Shown here one piece after another: positions 43,848 through 53,670 of a stretch of DNA of 64,000 nucleotides. Below the pieces are notes generated by a model, which worked only from the letters and a program-made list of their open reading frames with translations, ran no database searches and was not told where the DNA came from. Made by a program: the position numbers and the translations under genes. This DNA is from Brenneria nigrifluens DSM 30175 = ATCC 13028 (GTDB taxonomy: Bacteria > Pseudomonadota > Gammaproteobacteria > Enterobacterales > Enterobacteriaceae), in contig NZ_CP034036.1 of NCBI RefSeq assembly GCF_005484965.1, positions 3,968,001 to 4,032,000 on the forward strand, in the 5' to 3' direction. Within the stretch, counting starts at the first letter, position 1; every line of letters starts with the position of its first letter.

Positions 43848-44952
43848 TTACTCTTCCCCGCCCCTGCCATTTATTTTCCCAAAATCAAACGGACTCACCG
43901 CCCTCTCCCGATTCGCATCCAGAAAATCCGCCCACCATTGCAGCATCAGCTTACGCTCGTCCAGATGTTCCGCCTTGTGGATATACGCTGCCCGGACACC
44001 GTTACGCTCCTGATGGCTCATTTAATGATCGCCAATAAAGACCAGTTCACAGTGACCACTGATTTCCCGTATTTTCTTGAGGATCGCCAACGCCTGACGA
44101 CTTAACGGCACCAGATGCGGCGTGTGCATTTTTGAACCGCGTTCAGAAAACTTCACACCGGGAATCGGTTTACGTTCTGGGGGGATCGTCCATATGGCAT
44201 TCTCGAAATCGATTTCCGGCCATCGGGCAAAGCGCAGTTCACTGGAACGGATAAAAAGCAGAAGCGCAAGGTTAATGACTAATTTGGTAAACTTCCCGTC
44301 CTTTATATCCATCAATCTTCGCCAGAAGCTCAGAGAAACGATTAAGCGGCAAGGCGGGTCGATGCATGACTTCTGCACCAGCCATGTCCTGCGCCGGGTT
44401 ATAGTCAATCAGGCCATTCTGTACCGCATAGGTCATGATAGCCGTGACACGCTGCTTCAGGCGTGTGGCAACCTCCAGCCGTCCCGAACGTTCTACCGCT
44501 TTAATAGGCGGTAACAGATCTTTTGTCCTCAGATCCGCAATAGGTCTTTTACCGATATAGGGAAAGATATGTTCAACTAACCCCTTCAGGATACGTTCGC
44601 TGTGCAGTTCCGACCATTTTTTGTTATCGGCATGCCAGGCTCTGGCTACCGCTTCAAACGTTTTGGCCGCATCCTGTAGCTCGGCCTGCGCCGCTTTCTT
44701 GTGCTCACGTGGGTCGATGCCTGCCGCGACCAGCTTTCTCGCCTCATCGCGTTTCTGACGCGCATCTGAAAGGGAAATTTCGGGATAGACGCCCAGCGCC
44801 ATCAGGTGTTGCTTACCGGCAAAACGAAATCGCAGCCGCCAGTATTTGGAACCATTGGGATGAACCAGCAGGAACATGCCGTCACCGTCCGTCAACGAAT
44901 ACTCTTTTTCTTCTGGTTTTGCAGAACGCACTTTTATATCTGTCAGGGCCAT
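43848..44952 (-). pseudogene. Broken P4-type tyrosine integrase
   Basis: The N-terminal part from ATG 44952 is well kept (MALTDIKVRSAKPEEKEYSL, then DGMFLLVHPNGSKYWRLRF) and reads to KIDGYKGREV. Near 44290-44300 the frame shifts, and the sequence continues in another frame as KFTKLVINLALLLFIRSSEL and RFARWPEIDF, with the first catalytic Arg. That frame stops after LVFIGDH at 44022; in the same frame directly after the stop comes MSHQERNGVRAAYIHKAEHL and DERKLMLQWWADFLDANRER. The residues between, including the HxxR box, are deleted, while the tyrosine (AAYIHKAEHL) survives. With a frameshift and a deletion it cannot be active. It lies 210 bp from leuU, the presumed integration site. Confidence 0.92.
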
Positions 44953-45123
44953 TATCAATGTCCTCGCATGTGCTTGCGGTGAGGGTTGAAGTATATAAGA
45001 CATCATAGCGCCAAAATATATACTCAGATATATACTCGCCAGCATGTTGATGTGGGTTGAATCAGGTTGACGTCGGGAGAGTAACAACAGAAGGGAAAGT
45101 CGGTAAATCCGTGGGGTTGAGAT

Positions 45124-45152
45124 AAAAAAATAGACGTCCATTGACGTCTATT
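45124..45152 (-). terminator. Rho-independent terminator after leuU
   Basis: A 9-bp stem AATAGACGT/ACGTCTATT (45129-45137 with 45144-45152) followed on the minus strand by seven T residues, about 10 bp beyond the tRNA 3' end. Confidence 0.85.
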
Positions 45153-45162
45153 GATTTTGTAT

Positions 45163-45249
45163 TGGTACCGAGGACGGGACTTGAACCCGTAAGCCCAATC
45201 GGGCACTACCACCTCAAGGTAGCGTGTCTACCAATTCCACCACCTCGGC
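45163..45249 (-). tRNA. leuU: tRNA-Leu (GAG)
   Basis: An 87-nt class II tRNA on the minus strand from GCCGAGGTGGTGGAATTGG to CCTCGGTACCA with encoded CCA. The anticodon loop is CTTGAGG (GAG), and the long variable arm is present (TGCCCGATTGGGCT). It sits next to secG as leuU does in E. coli. The nearby integrase remnant suggests this tRNA 3' end served as an island attachment site; no second copy of the 3' end was seen in the window. Confidence 0.96.
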
Positions 45250-45312
45250 ATCACAATAACTGCTATGCAACAGCAGTGGCTGGCACTGCTGTCAAAACTA
45301 CTTTTACAACGA

Positions 45313-45654
45313 TTACTTTGGAATATCGCTTGCAGGTGCCGAAGGCGCGGCAGGCGTGGTGCTCTGCTCCGCTTTCTCAGGCTGGCTCAGATTATCCCAT
45401 GCCCCGCCGCCTCGGTTACTACTCTGCAGCGAACTCATGTTACCCAGCACCAGACTGATAATGAAGAACAGCGTCGCCAATACCGCCGTCATGCGAGTCA
45501 TGAAATTCCCGGAGCCGCTCGAACCGAACAAAGTGGCAGAAGCACCTGCTCCGAACGAGGCTCCCATATCAGCACCTTTACCTTGCTGCAGCATAATCAA
45601 GGCAACCAGCCCGATCGCTATCAACAGGAAAATCACCAAAAGAGCTTCGTACAT
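45313..45654 (-). CDS. secG: Protein-export membrane protein SecG
   Basis: A 113-residue subunit of the SecYEG translocon (E. coli 110) with two membrane segments (YEALLVIFLLIAIGLVALIM and RMTAVLATLFFIISLVLGN) joined by the conserved Gly/Ala/Ser-rich loop GADMGASFGAGASATLFGS. The C-terminal tail is Ala/Pro-rich. The start at 45654 matches E. coli; earlier in-frame codons add nothing recognisable. It lies 63 bp upstream of leuU and 241 bp downstream of glmM. Confidence 0.96.
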   Translation of the reverse strand: MYEALLVIFLLIAIGLVALIMLQQGKGADMGASFGAGASATLFGSSGSGNFMTRMTAVLATLFFIISLVLGNMSSLQSSNRGGGAWDNLSQPEKAEQSTTPAAPSAPASDIPK

Positions 45655-45895
45655 AGTTGTACCTGTAACCGTTTTCCCCATCATTGATGGAGATTTTAAA
45701 TTCTTGCGGCAACGCCGCGTATAGTCCGCCTGGTCGAATGAATACCTTCATCCCTTGCCAAGCGGGTCTGAATACTAACCAAAGGCTGTAGCGTACGCAA
45801 GGGTAATTTAGCCGCCGTTTGCTGATTGAAGAAAAAAAGAGCGGCTCTTTCGTCATCCTCGCTCCGCTGGCGATGCTGAGCGGGTTTAACCGTCG

Positions 45896-47233
45896 TTAAT
45901 CCACCGCTTTTACCGCGTCGGCGATGCGATTAGCCAGCTCAATCACCGTCGCCTCATTCTCGCCTTCGACCATAACGCGAATAAGCGGCTCGGTGCCTGA
46001 TTTTCTCAGTAATACCCGCCCCCGGCCGGTCAGCTCTTGCTCCACGTCCTGGGTGATCTGTTGCACCCTTTTGTCCTCAAGCGGGTCATTTTCACCCGAG
46101 AAACGGACGTTAACCAGAATTTGCGGGAATAGCTTCATGCCGCTGCACAAGTCATACAGGCTCATATGGTTTCTGACTATCGCGGTAAGCACTTGCAACC
46201 CGGCGATAATGCCGTCGCCCGTGGTGGTTTTATCCAGCAGAATAACATGGCCGGAGTTTTCGGCGCCGATACGCCAGCCTTTCGCCTGCATGGTTTCCAG
46301 TACATAGCGATCGCCGACTTTGGCGCGCGCAAACGGAATGCCCAACTGCTTCAATGCCAGCTCCAGTCCCATATTGCTCATCAGGGTTCCGACCGCGCCG
46401 CCGCGCAGCTGGCCCTGGCGCAAACCTTCGCGGGCGATGATATACAGGATCTGATCGCCATCGACTTTGTTGCCCAAGTGGTCGACCATAATCAGCCGGT
46501 CTCCGTCGCCGTCAAACGCCAGCCCGACATCGGCTTTTTCCGCCACCACGCGCGCCTGTAGCTGCCTGACGTCGGTCGCGCCGCACGCTTCATTGATGTT
46601 CATGCCGTCCGGCGCGCAGCCAATGGAAATCACGTTAGCGCCCAGTTCGCGCAATACGCTGGGAGCGATGTGATAGGTTGCGCCATTCGCGCAGTCGACC
46701 ACTATTTTCAGGCCGTTAAGGTTCAGCTCGCTGGGGAAGGTTCCCTTGCAGAATTCGATATAGCGCCCGGCTGCGTCGACAATACGGTTTGCCTTGCCCA
46801 GCTCAGCCGATTCCACACACGTCAGCGGTTTTTCCAATTCGGCTTCGATCGCCTCCTCCACCTCATCGGGCAATTTGGTGCCGTCGATAGAGAAGAATTT
46901 AATGCCGTTATCATAGTAAGGGTTGTGCGAAGCGGAAATAACGATACCGGCTTCCGCTCTGAAGGTGCGCGTCAGATACGCGACGGCCGGCGTCGGCATC
47001 GGACCGGTAAAAGAGGCGGACAATCCCGCCGCGGCCAGCCCGGCTTCTAACGCGGACTCCAGCATGTAACCGGAAATGCGGGTATCCTTGCCGATGATGA
47101 TTTTACGCGAACCGTGTCGCGCCAAAACCTTGCCCGCGGCCCAACCCAGCTTCAGCACAAAATCGGGGGTGATCGGGCTGTCGCCCACCTTTCCCCGCAC
47201 GCCGTCAGTGCCAAAATATTTACGGTTACTCAT
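45896..47233 (-). CDS. glmM: Phosphoglucosamine mutase GlmM
   Basis: A 445-residue mutase (E. coli 445) turning glucosamine 6-phosphate into glucosamine 1-phosphate for peptidoglycan and LPS synthesis. The phosphorylated Ser102 is in GIVISASHNPYYDNGIKFF, the Mg2+ loop is DGDGDR and the C-terminal phosphate-binding loop is RKSGTEPLIRVMVEGE. It follows folP after 8 bp, as in the usual folP-glmM operon. Confidence 0.97.
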   Translation of the reverse strand: MSNRKYFGTDGVRGKVGDSPITPDFVLKLGWAAGKVLARHGSRKIIIGKDTRISGYMLESALEAGLAAAGLSASFTGPMPTPAVAYLTRTFRAEAGIVISASHNPYYDNGIKFFSIDGTKLPDEVEEAIEAELEKPLTCVESAELGKANRIVDAAGRYIEFCKGTFPSELNLNGLKIVVDCANGATYHIAPSVLRELGANVISIGCAPDGMNINEACGATDVRQLQARVVAEKADVGLAFDGDGDRLIMVDHLGNKVDGDQILYIIAREGLRQGQLRGGAVGTLMSNMGLELALKQLGIPFARAKVGDRYVLETMQAKGWRIGAENSGHVILLDKTTTGDGIIAGLQVLTAIVRNHMSLYDLCSGMKLFPQILVNVRFSGENDPLEDKRVQQITQDVEQELTGRGRVLLRKSGTEPLIRVMVEGENEATVIELANRIADAVKAVD

Positions 47234-47241
47234 AATAGTTT

Positions 47242-48075
47242 TTATTCCTTCGCTGAAAGAGTGGCTTCCACAATGCGCATCGCATCTACCGTTTCTTTTA
47301 CGTCATGAACGCGAATAATTTGCGCGCCTTGCATCGCCGCGATCACCGCACAGGCCACGCTGCCCTGAACCCGCTGCGCGGGAGGGACCTTGAGCAGTTG
47401 TCCGATCATCGATTTTCTCGACATTCCGACCAGCAGGGGCAATCCGAAACGGTGTAATTCGCCCAGGCGTGCAAGAAGCTGATAATTATCAGCCAGATTT
47501 TTACCAAATCCGAACCCGGGATCCAGCAAGAGACGACTTTTCGGAATATTACCGTTCACGCAGCGATCGATCTGCCGCTGCAAAAACGCCCCCACTTCCG
47601 CCATCAGGTCATCGTAGTGCGGGTTGTGCTGCATGGTTTTTGGCAATCCCTGCATATGCATCAGGCAAACCGGCAGACCGGTCGCGGCGGCGGCGGCCAA
47701 AGCCCCCGGCTCTTGCAAAGAGCGAATGTCGTTAATCAAGTGAGCGCCCGCTTGCGCCGCAGCCGTGATGACCTCAGGCTTGGAGGTATCGACGGAAATC
47801 CATGCGTCAAAACGCCGGGCCAACGCCTCAACGACCGGGATCACGCGCTCCAGTTCCTCTTGCGTACTGACTTCATCCGCACCCGGGCGGGTGGACTCTC
47901 CGCCGATATCAATCAGCGTGGCGCCGGCGGCGATCATCTCCTGGGCATGAAACAGCGCCGCATCCAGCGTGTTATGTTTGCCGCCGTCGGAAAATGAATC
48001 GGGAGTGACGTTGAGAATGCCCATCACCTGGGGACAAGAAAGATCCAGGGTCGACCCTCTGGCGATCAGTTGCAT
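47242..48075 (-). CDS. folP: Dihydropteroate synthase FolP
   Basis: A 277-residue enzyme (E. coli 282) that joins p-aminobenzoate to dihydropterin pyrophosphate and is the sulfonamide target. Both signature regions are present: GILNVTPDSFSDGG and ATLIDIGGESTRPGADEVS, plus the substrate loop DPGFGFGKNLADNYQLL and VGMSRKSMIG. It lies downstream of ftsH across a terminator and upstream of glmM. Confidence 0.97.
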   Translation of the reverse strand: MQLIARGSTLDLSCPQVMGILNVTPDSFSDGGKHNTLDAALFHAQEMIAAGATLIDIGGESTRPGADEVSTQEELERVIPVVEALARRFDAWISVDTSKPEVITAAAQAGAHLINDIRSLQEPGALAAAAATGLPVCLMHMQGLPKTMQHNPHYDDLMAEVGAFLQRQIDRCVNGNIPKSRLLLDPGFGFGKNLADNYQLLARLGELHRFGLPLLVGMSRKSMIGQLLKVPPAQRVQGSVACAVIAAMQGAQIIRVHDVKETVDAMRIVEATLSAKE

Positions 48076-48132
48076 GATTTTTCCCTCAAAATCGTTGCTC
48101 TCTTCTAAAACCTATCCCGCGGGCCATTCAGT

Positions 48133-48158
48133 AAAAAACCCCGGACAAGTCCGGGGTT
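48133..48158 (-). terminator. Rho-independent terminator after ftsH
   Basis: An 8-bp GC-rich stem CCCCGGAC/GTCCGGGG (48139-48146 with 48149-48156) flanked by A and T tracts; on the minus strand it is followed by six T residues. It lies between ftsH and folP. Confidence 0.88.
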
Positions 48159-48198
48159 TTACAGGAATAACAACGGGCAATACTAAACACCGGCAAAT

Positions 48199-50133
48199 TT
48201 ATTTTTGCTCGGACATCGTGCCACCCGGATTCGGCGTGTGGGGCTCATCAACCGGCGTCGGCGCCTTGGGTGTGCCGCCATTGCCGGAATTACTATCCGA
48301 GCTTTGCTCTTCCCAGCCCGCCGGCGGGCGAACCTCTTTACGCGACATCAAATCGTCAATCTGCGGCGCATCAATGGTTTCATATTTCATCAGCGCATCT
48401 TTCATTGAATGCAGGATGTCCATATTCGCCATCAGCAACTCGCGCGCACGCTGGTAGTTGCGCTCAATCAGCGATTTGACTTCCTGATCGATGATACGCG
48501 CCGTTTCGTCAGACATATGTTTGGCTTTGGCGACGGAACGGCCCAGGAACACCTCGCCGTCCTCTTCCGCATACAGCAGCGGACCGAGTTTTTCCGAGAA
48601 GCCCCACTGCGTAACCATGTTGCGCGCAATGGAAGTGGCGACCTTGATGTCATTCGACGCCCCGGTAGACACTTTTTCCACGCCGTAGATAATCTCTTCC
48701 GCCAGACGGCCGCCGTACAGAGTGGAAATCTGGCTTTCCAGCTTCTGACGGCTGGCGCTGATGGCGTCCCCTTCCGGCAGGAAGAACGTCACGCCCAGTG
48801 CGCGGCCGCGCGGGATAATGGTCACTTTATGCACCGGATCGTGTTCCGGCACCAGGCGACCGATAATCGCATGGCCCGCTTCGTGATAGGCGGTGGACTC
48901 TTTCTGCTGTTCCGTCATCACCATGGAGCGGCGTTCAGCCCCCATCATGATCTTGTCTTTGGCTTTTTCAAACTCGACCATCGACACCACGCGCTTGTTG
49001 CCGCGCGCGGCGAACAGCGCCGCTTCGTTGACCAGGTTGGCCAAATCGGCGCCGGAGAAGCCCGGCGTACCGCGGGCGATAACCGATGCGTCAATATCCG
49101 GGGAGAGCGGCACCCGGCGCATATGCACTTTCAGGATCTGCTCGCGGCCGCGCACATCCGGCAGCCCCACCACCACCTGGCGGTCAAAACGGCCGGGACG
49201 CAGCAACGCGGGGTCAAGCACGTCGGGACGGTTGGTTGCGGCGATCACGATAATGCCTTCATTGCCTTCAAAACCATCCATCTCAACCAGCATCTGGTTC
49301 AGAGTCTGTTCACGTTCGTCGTGACCGCCGCCCAGACCGGCGCCGCGCTGACGGCCCACCGCATCGATTTCATCGATAAAGATGATGCAGGGAGCGGCTT
49401 TCTTCGCCTGCTCAAACATGTCGCGTACGCGGGACGCGCCCACGCCGACAAACATTTCGACGAAGTCCGAACCGGAGATGGTGAAGAAGGGCACTTTCGC
49501 TTCGCCGGCAATCGCTTTGGCCAGCAGGGTTTTACCGGTCCCCGGCGGCCCGACCATCAGAATACCTTTCGGTATCTTGCCGCCCAGCTTCTGGAAACGG
49601 CTGGGTTCACGCAGATATTCGACCAGTTCGCTGACTTCTTCTTTTGCTTCGTCACAGCCGGCAACGTCGGCAAAGGTGGTTTTGATCTGATCTTCCGTCA
49701 GCATCCGCGCTTTGCTCTTGCCAAAGGACATGGCGCCTTTACCGCCGCCGCCCTGCATTTGACGCATAAAGAAGATCCAGACGCCGATCAGCAACAGCAT
49801 CGGGAACCAGGAAATAAAGATTGAAGCCAGCAAGCTCGGCTCTTCCGGCGGCTCGCCAACCACTTTCACATTCTTCGTTAGCAGGTTATCCAGCAGCTTG
49901 GGATCGTTGACAGGAATATAAGTCGTGTATCGGTTGCTATCTTTTTTGATAACACTGATCTCACGCCCGTTAATACGTGCTTCGCGGACCTGATCCTGAT
50001 TCACTTCAGTCAAGAAGGTTGAATAATCCACCCTACGGCCATTCGACTCGCTGGGCCCAAAGCTCTGGAAAACGGACATCAGCACAACTGCGATGACCAA
50101 CCAGAGAATCAGGTTTTTCGCCATGTCACTCAA
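48199..50133 (-). CDS. ftsH: ATP-dependent zinc metalloprotease FtsH
   Basis: A 644-residue membrane-bound AAA+ protease that degrades LpxC, sigma-32 and faulty membrane proteins. Two N-terminal membrane segments (LILWLVIAVVLMSVFQSF and IFISWFPMLLLIGVWIFFM) flank a periplasmic domain. The AAA module has Walker A GPPGTGKT, Walker B IIFIDEIDAVG and the second region of homology, and the protease domain has the zinc site HEAGH. The C-terminal tail (GNGGTPKAPTPVDEPHTPNP) is poorly conserved. It follows rlmE after 47 bp. Confidence 0.97.
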   Translation of the reverse strand: MSDMAKNLILWLVIAVVLMSVFQSFGPSESNGRRVDYSTFLTEVNQDQVREARINGREISVIKKDSNRYTTYIPVNDPKLLDNLLTKNVKVVGEPPEEPSLLASIFISWFPMLLLIGVWIFFMRQMQGGGGKGAMSFGKSKARMLTEDQIKTTFADVAGCDEAKEEVSELVEYLREPSRFQKLGGKIPKGILMVGPPGTGKTLLAKAIAGEAKVPFFTISGSDFVEMFVGVGASRVRDMFEQAKKAAPCIIFIDEIDAVGRQRGAGLGGGHDEREQTLNQMLVEMDGFEGNEGIIVIAATNRPDVLDPALLRPGRFDRQVVVGLPDVRGREQILKVHMRRVPLSPDIDASVIARGTPGFSGADLANLVNEAALFAARGNKRVVSMVEFEKAKDKIMMGAERRSMVMTEQQKESTAYHEAGHAIIGRLVPEHDPVHKVTIIPRGRALGVTFFLPEGDAISASRQKLESQISTLYGGRLAEEIIYGVEKVSTGASNDIKVATSIARNMVTQWGFSEKLGPLLYAEEDGEVFLGRSVAKAKHMSDETARIIDQEVKSLIERNYQRARELLMANMDILHSMKDALMKYETIDAPQIDDLMSRKEVRPPAGWEEQSSDSNSGNGGTPKAPTPVDEPHTPNPGGTMSEQK

Positions 50134-50180
50134 GGGATTAACCTCATATTACAACTGTGTTAAAAAACAGCGTTAGGGTA

Positions 50181-50810
50181 CTACAGTTTGCGCCCTGTCG
50201 CTACGATATACACTTCACGCGACCTGGCACGCGAAGCGTCTGGCTTACGAATCTTGACCTTCGTAAACAGGGAGCGAATTTCCCGCAGGTATTCGTCAAA
50301 ACCTTCTCCCTGAAACACTTTAACCAGAAAACTACCACCTGGCGCTAAGACATCCCGACACATATCAAGTGCTAATTCAACCAGATACATCGACTTCGGA
50401 ATATCAACTGCTGGTGTACCGCTCATGTTCGGCGCCATGTCAGACATCACCACCTGAACCTTGTCGTCCCCCACCCTTTCAAGAAGGGCTTTAAGAACGA
50501 CTTCATCACGAAAATCCCCTTGCAGGAAATCGACGCCAACAATAGGATCCATCGGCAAAATATCACAGGCGATAATACGCCCCTTACCACCAATCTGCGT
50601 CACCACATACTGCGACCATCCGCCTGGGGCGGCGCCCAAATCAACCACCGTCATGCCGGGTTTAAACAGTTTGTCGCTCTGCTGTATTTCATCAAGTTTA
50701 AACCAAGCGCGGGAGCGGAGCCCCTTTTTCTGCGCCTGTTGCACATATTTATCGCTAAAGTGTTCCTGCAACCAGCGACTGGAGCTTGCAGAACGCTTTT
50801 TATTAGCCAT
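50181..50810 (-). CDS. rlmE: 23S rRNA 2'-O-ribose U2552 methyltransferase RlmE
   Basis: A 209-residue heat-shock methyltransferase, same length as E. coli RrmJ/FtsJ. The SAM-binding motif VVDLGAAPGGWSQYV and the K-D-K-E catalytic set (within FKLDEIQQ, VMSDMAPNMSGTP, FLVKVFQGEG and the C-terminal region with SREVYIVA) are recognisable. It heads the rlmE-ftsH operon and diverges from yhbY. Confidence 0.97.
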   Translation of the reverse strand: MANKKRSASSSRWLQEHFSDKYVQQAQKKGLRSRAWFKLDEIQQSDKLFKPGMTVVDLGAAPGGWSQYVVTQIGGKGRIIACDILPMDPIVGVDFLQGDFRDEVVLKALLERVGDDKVQVVMSDMAPNMSGTPAVDIPKSMYLVELALDMCRDVLAPGGSFLVKVFQGEGFDEYLREIRSLFTKVKIRKPDASRARSREVYIVATGRKL

Positions 50811-50954
50811 CTGTTTTCCAACTATTCTCTGTAAAGCGCTATCCGGTAAGCGGAAACTTCTCGCATACAGCCAATCCGTAACGCCAAATTGGTTATAATG
50901 ATGAGATGGCGGTAGAATGAACCGTTTTCAATCCCAACCTAAGCAAAAAAGACA

Positions 50955-51248
50955 ATGAACCTAAGCAATAAACAAAAACAGCACCTGAAAGGTCTGGCCC
51001 ATCCGTTAAAACCGGTCGTCATGCTGGGCAATAACGGCCTCACCGAAGGTGTTCTGGCTGAGATCGAACAAGCATTGGAACATCACGAACTGATCAAAGT
51101 GAAAGTCGCGAGCGAAGACCGCGAAACCAAGACCCTGATTATTGATGCCATTATACGCGAAACCGGGGCCGGTAACGTTCAGGTTATCGGCCACACCCTG
51201 GTGCTGTATCGTCCGGCGAAAGAACGTAAAATCGTGTTGCCACGATAA
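50955..51248 (+). CDS. yhbY: RNA-binding (CRM domain) protein YhbY
   Basis: A 97-residue CRM-domain protein matching E. coli YhbY in length: KQKQHLKGLAHPLKPVVMLG with the GxxG-like loop at GNNGLTEGV, and QVIGHTLVLYRPAKERKIVL at the end. It binds pre-50S ribosomal particles. It diverges from rlmE across 144 bp and ends before a terminator shared with greA. Confidence 0.95.
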   Translation: MNLSNKQKQHLKGLAHPLKPVVMLGNNGLTEGVLAEIEQALEHHELIKVKVASEDRETKTLIIDAIIRETGAGNVQVIGHTLVLYRPAKERKIVLPR

Positions 51249-51307
51249 CACTTTTTATTTCAGGATACGCAGTTTTAACGGAAAGGTGCCACGCCTGCCC
51301 GTTAGAG

Positions 51308-51330
51308 AAAAGGCCGCAAGCGGCCTTTTT
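51308..51330. terminator. Bidirectional terminator between yhbY and greA
   Basis: A 9-bp stem AAAAGGCCG/CGGCCTTTT around CAAG (51308-51316 with 51321-51329) with T runs in both directions, between convergent genes. Confidence 0.85.
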
Positions 51331-51376
51331 CCTTTCTTTACAAACTTTGCTGTTTTAATCAGCAAAACAGCAACGT

Positions 51377-51853
<477 letters not shown>

Positions 51854-52175
51854 AATTGTCTATACCTCTAAAAAATCCGTACGACTCAAATAATCGTCAT
51901 CCTGACGCGTTAATAATCAAATACGACGGAGTTCTACTCTATCTTTCAAACCGCCCGAACCTTGGCTTGCGGCGGATTGAACGCTATGGGATGTACATGC
52001 CGGCGTTTGCGGCAATTAAACAAAAGTAACCAGCCCCGGAACAAATTTTCCAGGCCAGCAACGATTTTGCATTTTGATACGTATTTTAACCCAGAGTTCC
52101 ATGGGGGTCATCGTTTACTTTAGACCTTATTGCGCCGTAGTATGACCACACGTTACCCTGTTGTTAGCTGAGATT
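51854..52175. other. 322-bp divergent promoter region greA/dacB
   Basis: No gene or clear operator was recognised. In E. coli the greA leader can yield a small RNA (GraL); no equivalent could be confirmed here by eye. Confidence 0.4.
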
Positions 52176-53609
52176 ATGCGTTTTTCATCGATTATTTCCG
52201 GACTTGCCTGCGCTTTTGTTCTGCATGCCAATGCAGCGACGGTCGAAGAACATACCCAGTATTTACCCGATGGCGCCAATCTGGCGCTGCTGGTGCAAAA
52301 GGTTGGCGCCACCACGCCGGCAATGGCCTTTAACAGTCAACAGATGGCGCTGCCCGCCAGCACGCAAAAGGTACTGACCGCGCTGGCCGCACTCCTTCAG
52401 TTGGGTCCAGATTATCGTTTTATCACCACGATGGAAAGCCACGGTCCGGTGACGAGCGGCATATTGCGCGGCAATCTGATCGTCCGCTTTAGCGGCGACC
52501 CCACCCTGAAGCGCCAGCAAATACGCAACATGGTGCAGGAATTGAAAAAGCGCGGCGTGCGGGAAATCTCCGGGGATATCATGATCGACACCTCGGTTTT
52601 CGCCAGCCACGACAAGGCGCCCGGCTGGCCCTGGAACGATATGACGCAATGCTTCAGCGCTCCGCCGTCAGCGGCGATCGTCGACCGCAACTGTTTTTCC
52701 ATTTCGCTCTATAGCGCGCCCAACGCCGGCGACAACGCGTTTATCCGCGTCGCGTCCTATTATCCGGTACAAATGATCAGCGAGGTTCGTACGCTGGCCA
52801 AGGGCTCTCCTGACGCACAATACTGCGAACTGGACGTGGTCCCCGGCGAGCTGAACCGCTTTACGCTCACCGGCTGCCTGCCGCAACGCGCCGATCCGCT
52901 ACCGCTGGCTTTCGCCATTCAGGACGGCGCCAGCTATGCCGGGGCGATCGTCAAAGACGAACTGTTGCAGGCCGATATCGGCATCAAGGGCAGCCTGCGC
53001 CGTCAGACTCAGCCCGGCCCCGCGGGCAGCGTACTGGCGCAAACCCAGTCCGCGCCGCTGAGCGACCTGCTGACCGTGATGCTGAAGAAGTCCGACAACA
53101 TGATCGCCGATACCGTTTTCCGCACCATCGGCCATGAGCGCTTCAAGGTTCCCGGCACCTGGCGCGCCGGCGCCGATGCCGTCCGCCAGGTATTGCGCCA
53201 GAAGGCCGGCGTCGATTTGGGTAACAGCATTGTTGTTGACGGCTCCGGTCTGTCCCGCCATAACCTGATATCGCCGGCGACCATGATGCAGGCGTTGCAG
53301 TATATCGCCCAGCACGACGGCGAACTCAATTATATTAAGATGTTGCCCCTCGCCGGGTACGACGGCACCTTACGGTATCGGGGCGGATTGCATGAAGCGG
53401 GCGTAAACGGTAAGGTTTCCGCCAAAACCGGCGCGCTGCAAGGGGTTTATAATCTGGCCGGATTTATCACCACCGCCAGCGGCCAGCGCATGGCTTTCGT
53501 ACAGTTTCTGTCCGGCTATGCCGTTCCTCCGGAAGATCAGCGTTCGCGCCGCGTTCCGCTGGTACGTTTTGAAAGCCGCTTATACAAAGATATTTATCAG
53601 AACAACTGA
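52176..53609 (+). CDS. dacB: D-Ala-D-Ala carboxypeptidase/endopeptidase DacB (PBP4)
   Basis: A 477-residue periplasmic class C penicillin-binding protein, same length as E. coli PBP4. It has a signal peptide (about 1-20, ending HANA), the SxxK box S62-TQK in LPASTQKVLTAL, the SDN box in KKSDNMIADTVF near residue 306 and KTG in GKVSAKTGALQG near 417. The ending RLYKDIYQNN equals the E. coli C-terminus. The ATG at 52176 gives the right signal peptide; an upstream in-frame codon at 52161 does not. It trims peptidoglycan cross-links and stem peptides. Confidence 0.97.
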   Translation: MRFSSIISGLACAFVLHANAATVEEHTQYLPDGANLALLVQKVGATTPAMAFNSQQMALPASTQKVLTALAALLQLGPDYRFITTMESHGPVTSGILRGNLIVRFSGDPTLKRQQIRNMVQELKKRGVREISGDIMIDTSVFASHDKAPGWPWNDMTQCFSAPPSAAIVDRNCFSISLYSAPNAGDNAFIRVASYYPVQMISEVRTLAKGSPDAQYCELDVVPGELNRFTLTGCLPQRADPLPLAFAIQDGASYAGAIVKDELLQADIGIKGSLRRQTQPGPAGSVLAQTQSAPLSDLLTVMLKKSDNMIADTVFRTIGHERFKVPGTWRAGADAVRQVLRQKAGVDLGNSIVVDGSGLSRHNLISPATMMQALQYIAQHDGELNYIKMLPLAGYDGTLRYRGGLHEAGVNGKVSAKTGALQGVYNLAGFITTASGQRMAFVQFLSGYAVPPEDQRSRRVPLVRFESRLYKDIYQNN

Positions 53610-53619
53610 ATCGCATCGC

Positions 53620-53650
53620 GAGTTTGATGGCCTCCCCCGCCATCAAACTC
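53620..53650. terminator. Hairpin between convergent dacB and hpxC
   Basis: An 11-bp perfect stem GAGTTTGATGG/CCATCAAACTC (53620-53630 with 53640-53650) with a 9-nt loop. It lacks a T run, so it may act as an end-of-transcript structure on both sides. Confidence 0.55.
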
Positions 53651-53670
53651 CGCCCGCCCGAATGCCCGTC

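Noticed and set aside
44709..45008. 99-codon plus-strand frame in the integrase region
   Set aside because: It is antisense to the well-conserved N-terminal part of the integrase remnant.
27302..45162. Search for a direct repeat of the leuU 3' end as the other island border
   Set aside because: No convincing copy of the tRNA end (CCGAGGACGGGACTTG) was found by eye, so no attachment-site pair is claimed.
48409..49824. 471-codon plus-strand frame opposite ftsH
   Set aside because: Exact antisense of a conserved essential gene; rich in His/Arg/Gln as mirror frames of such genes are, with no recognisable domain.
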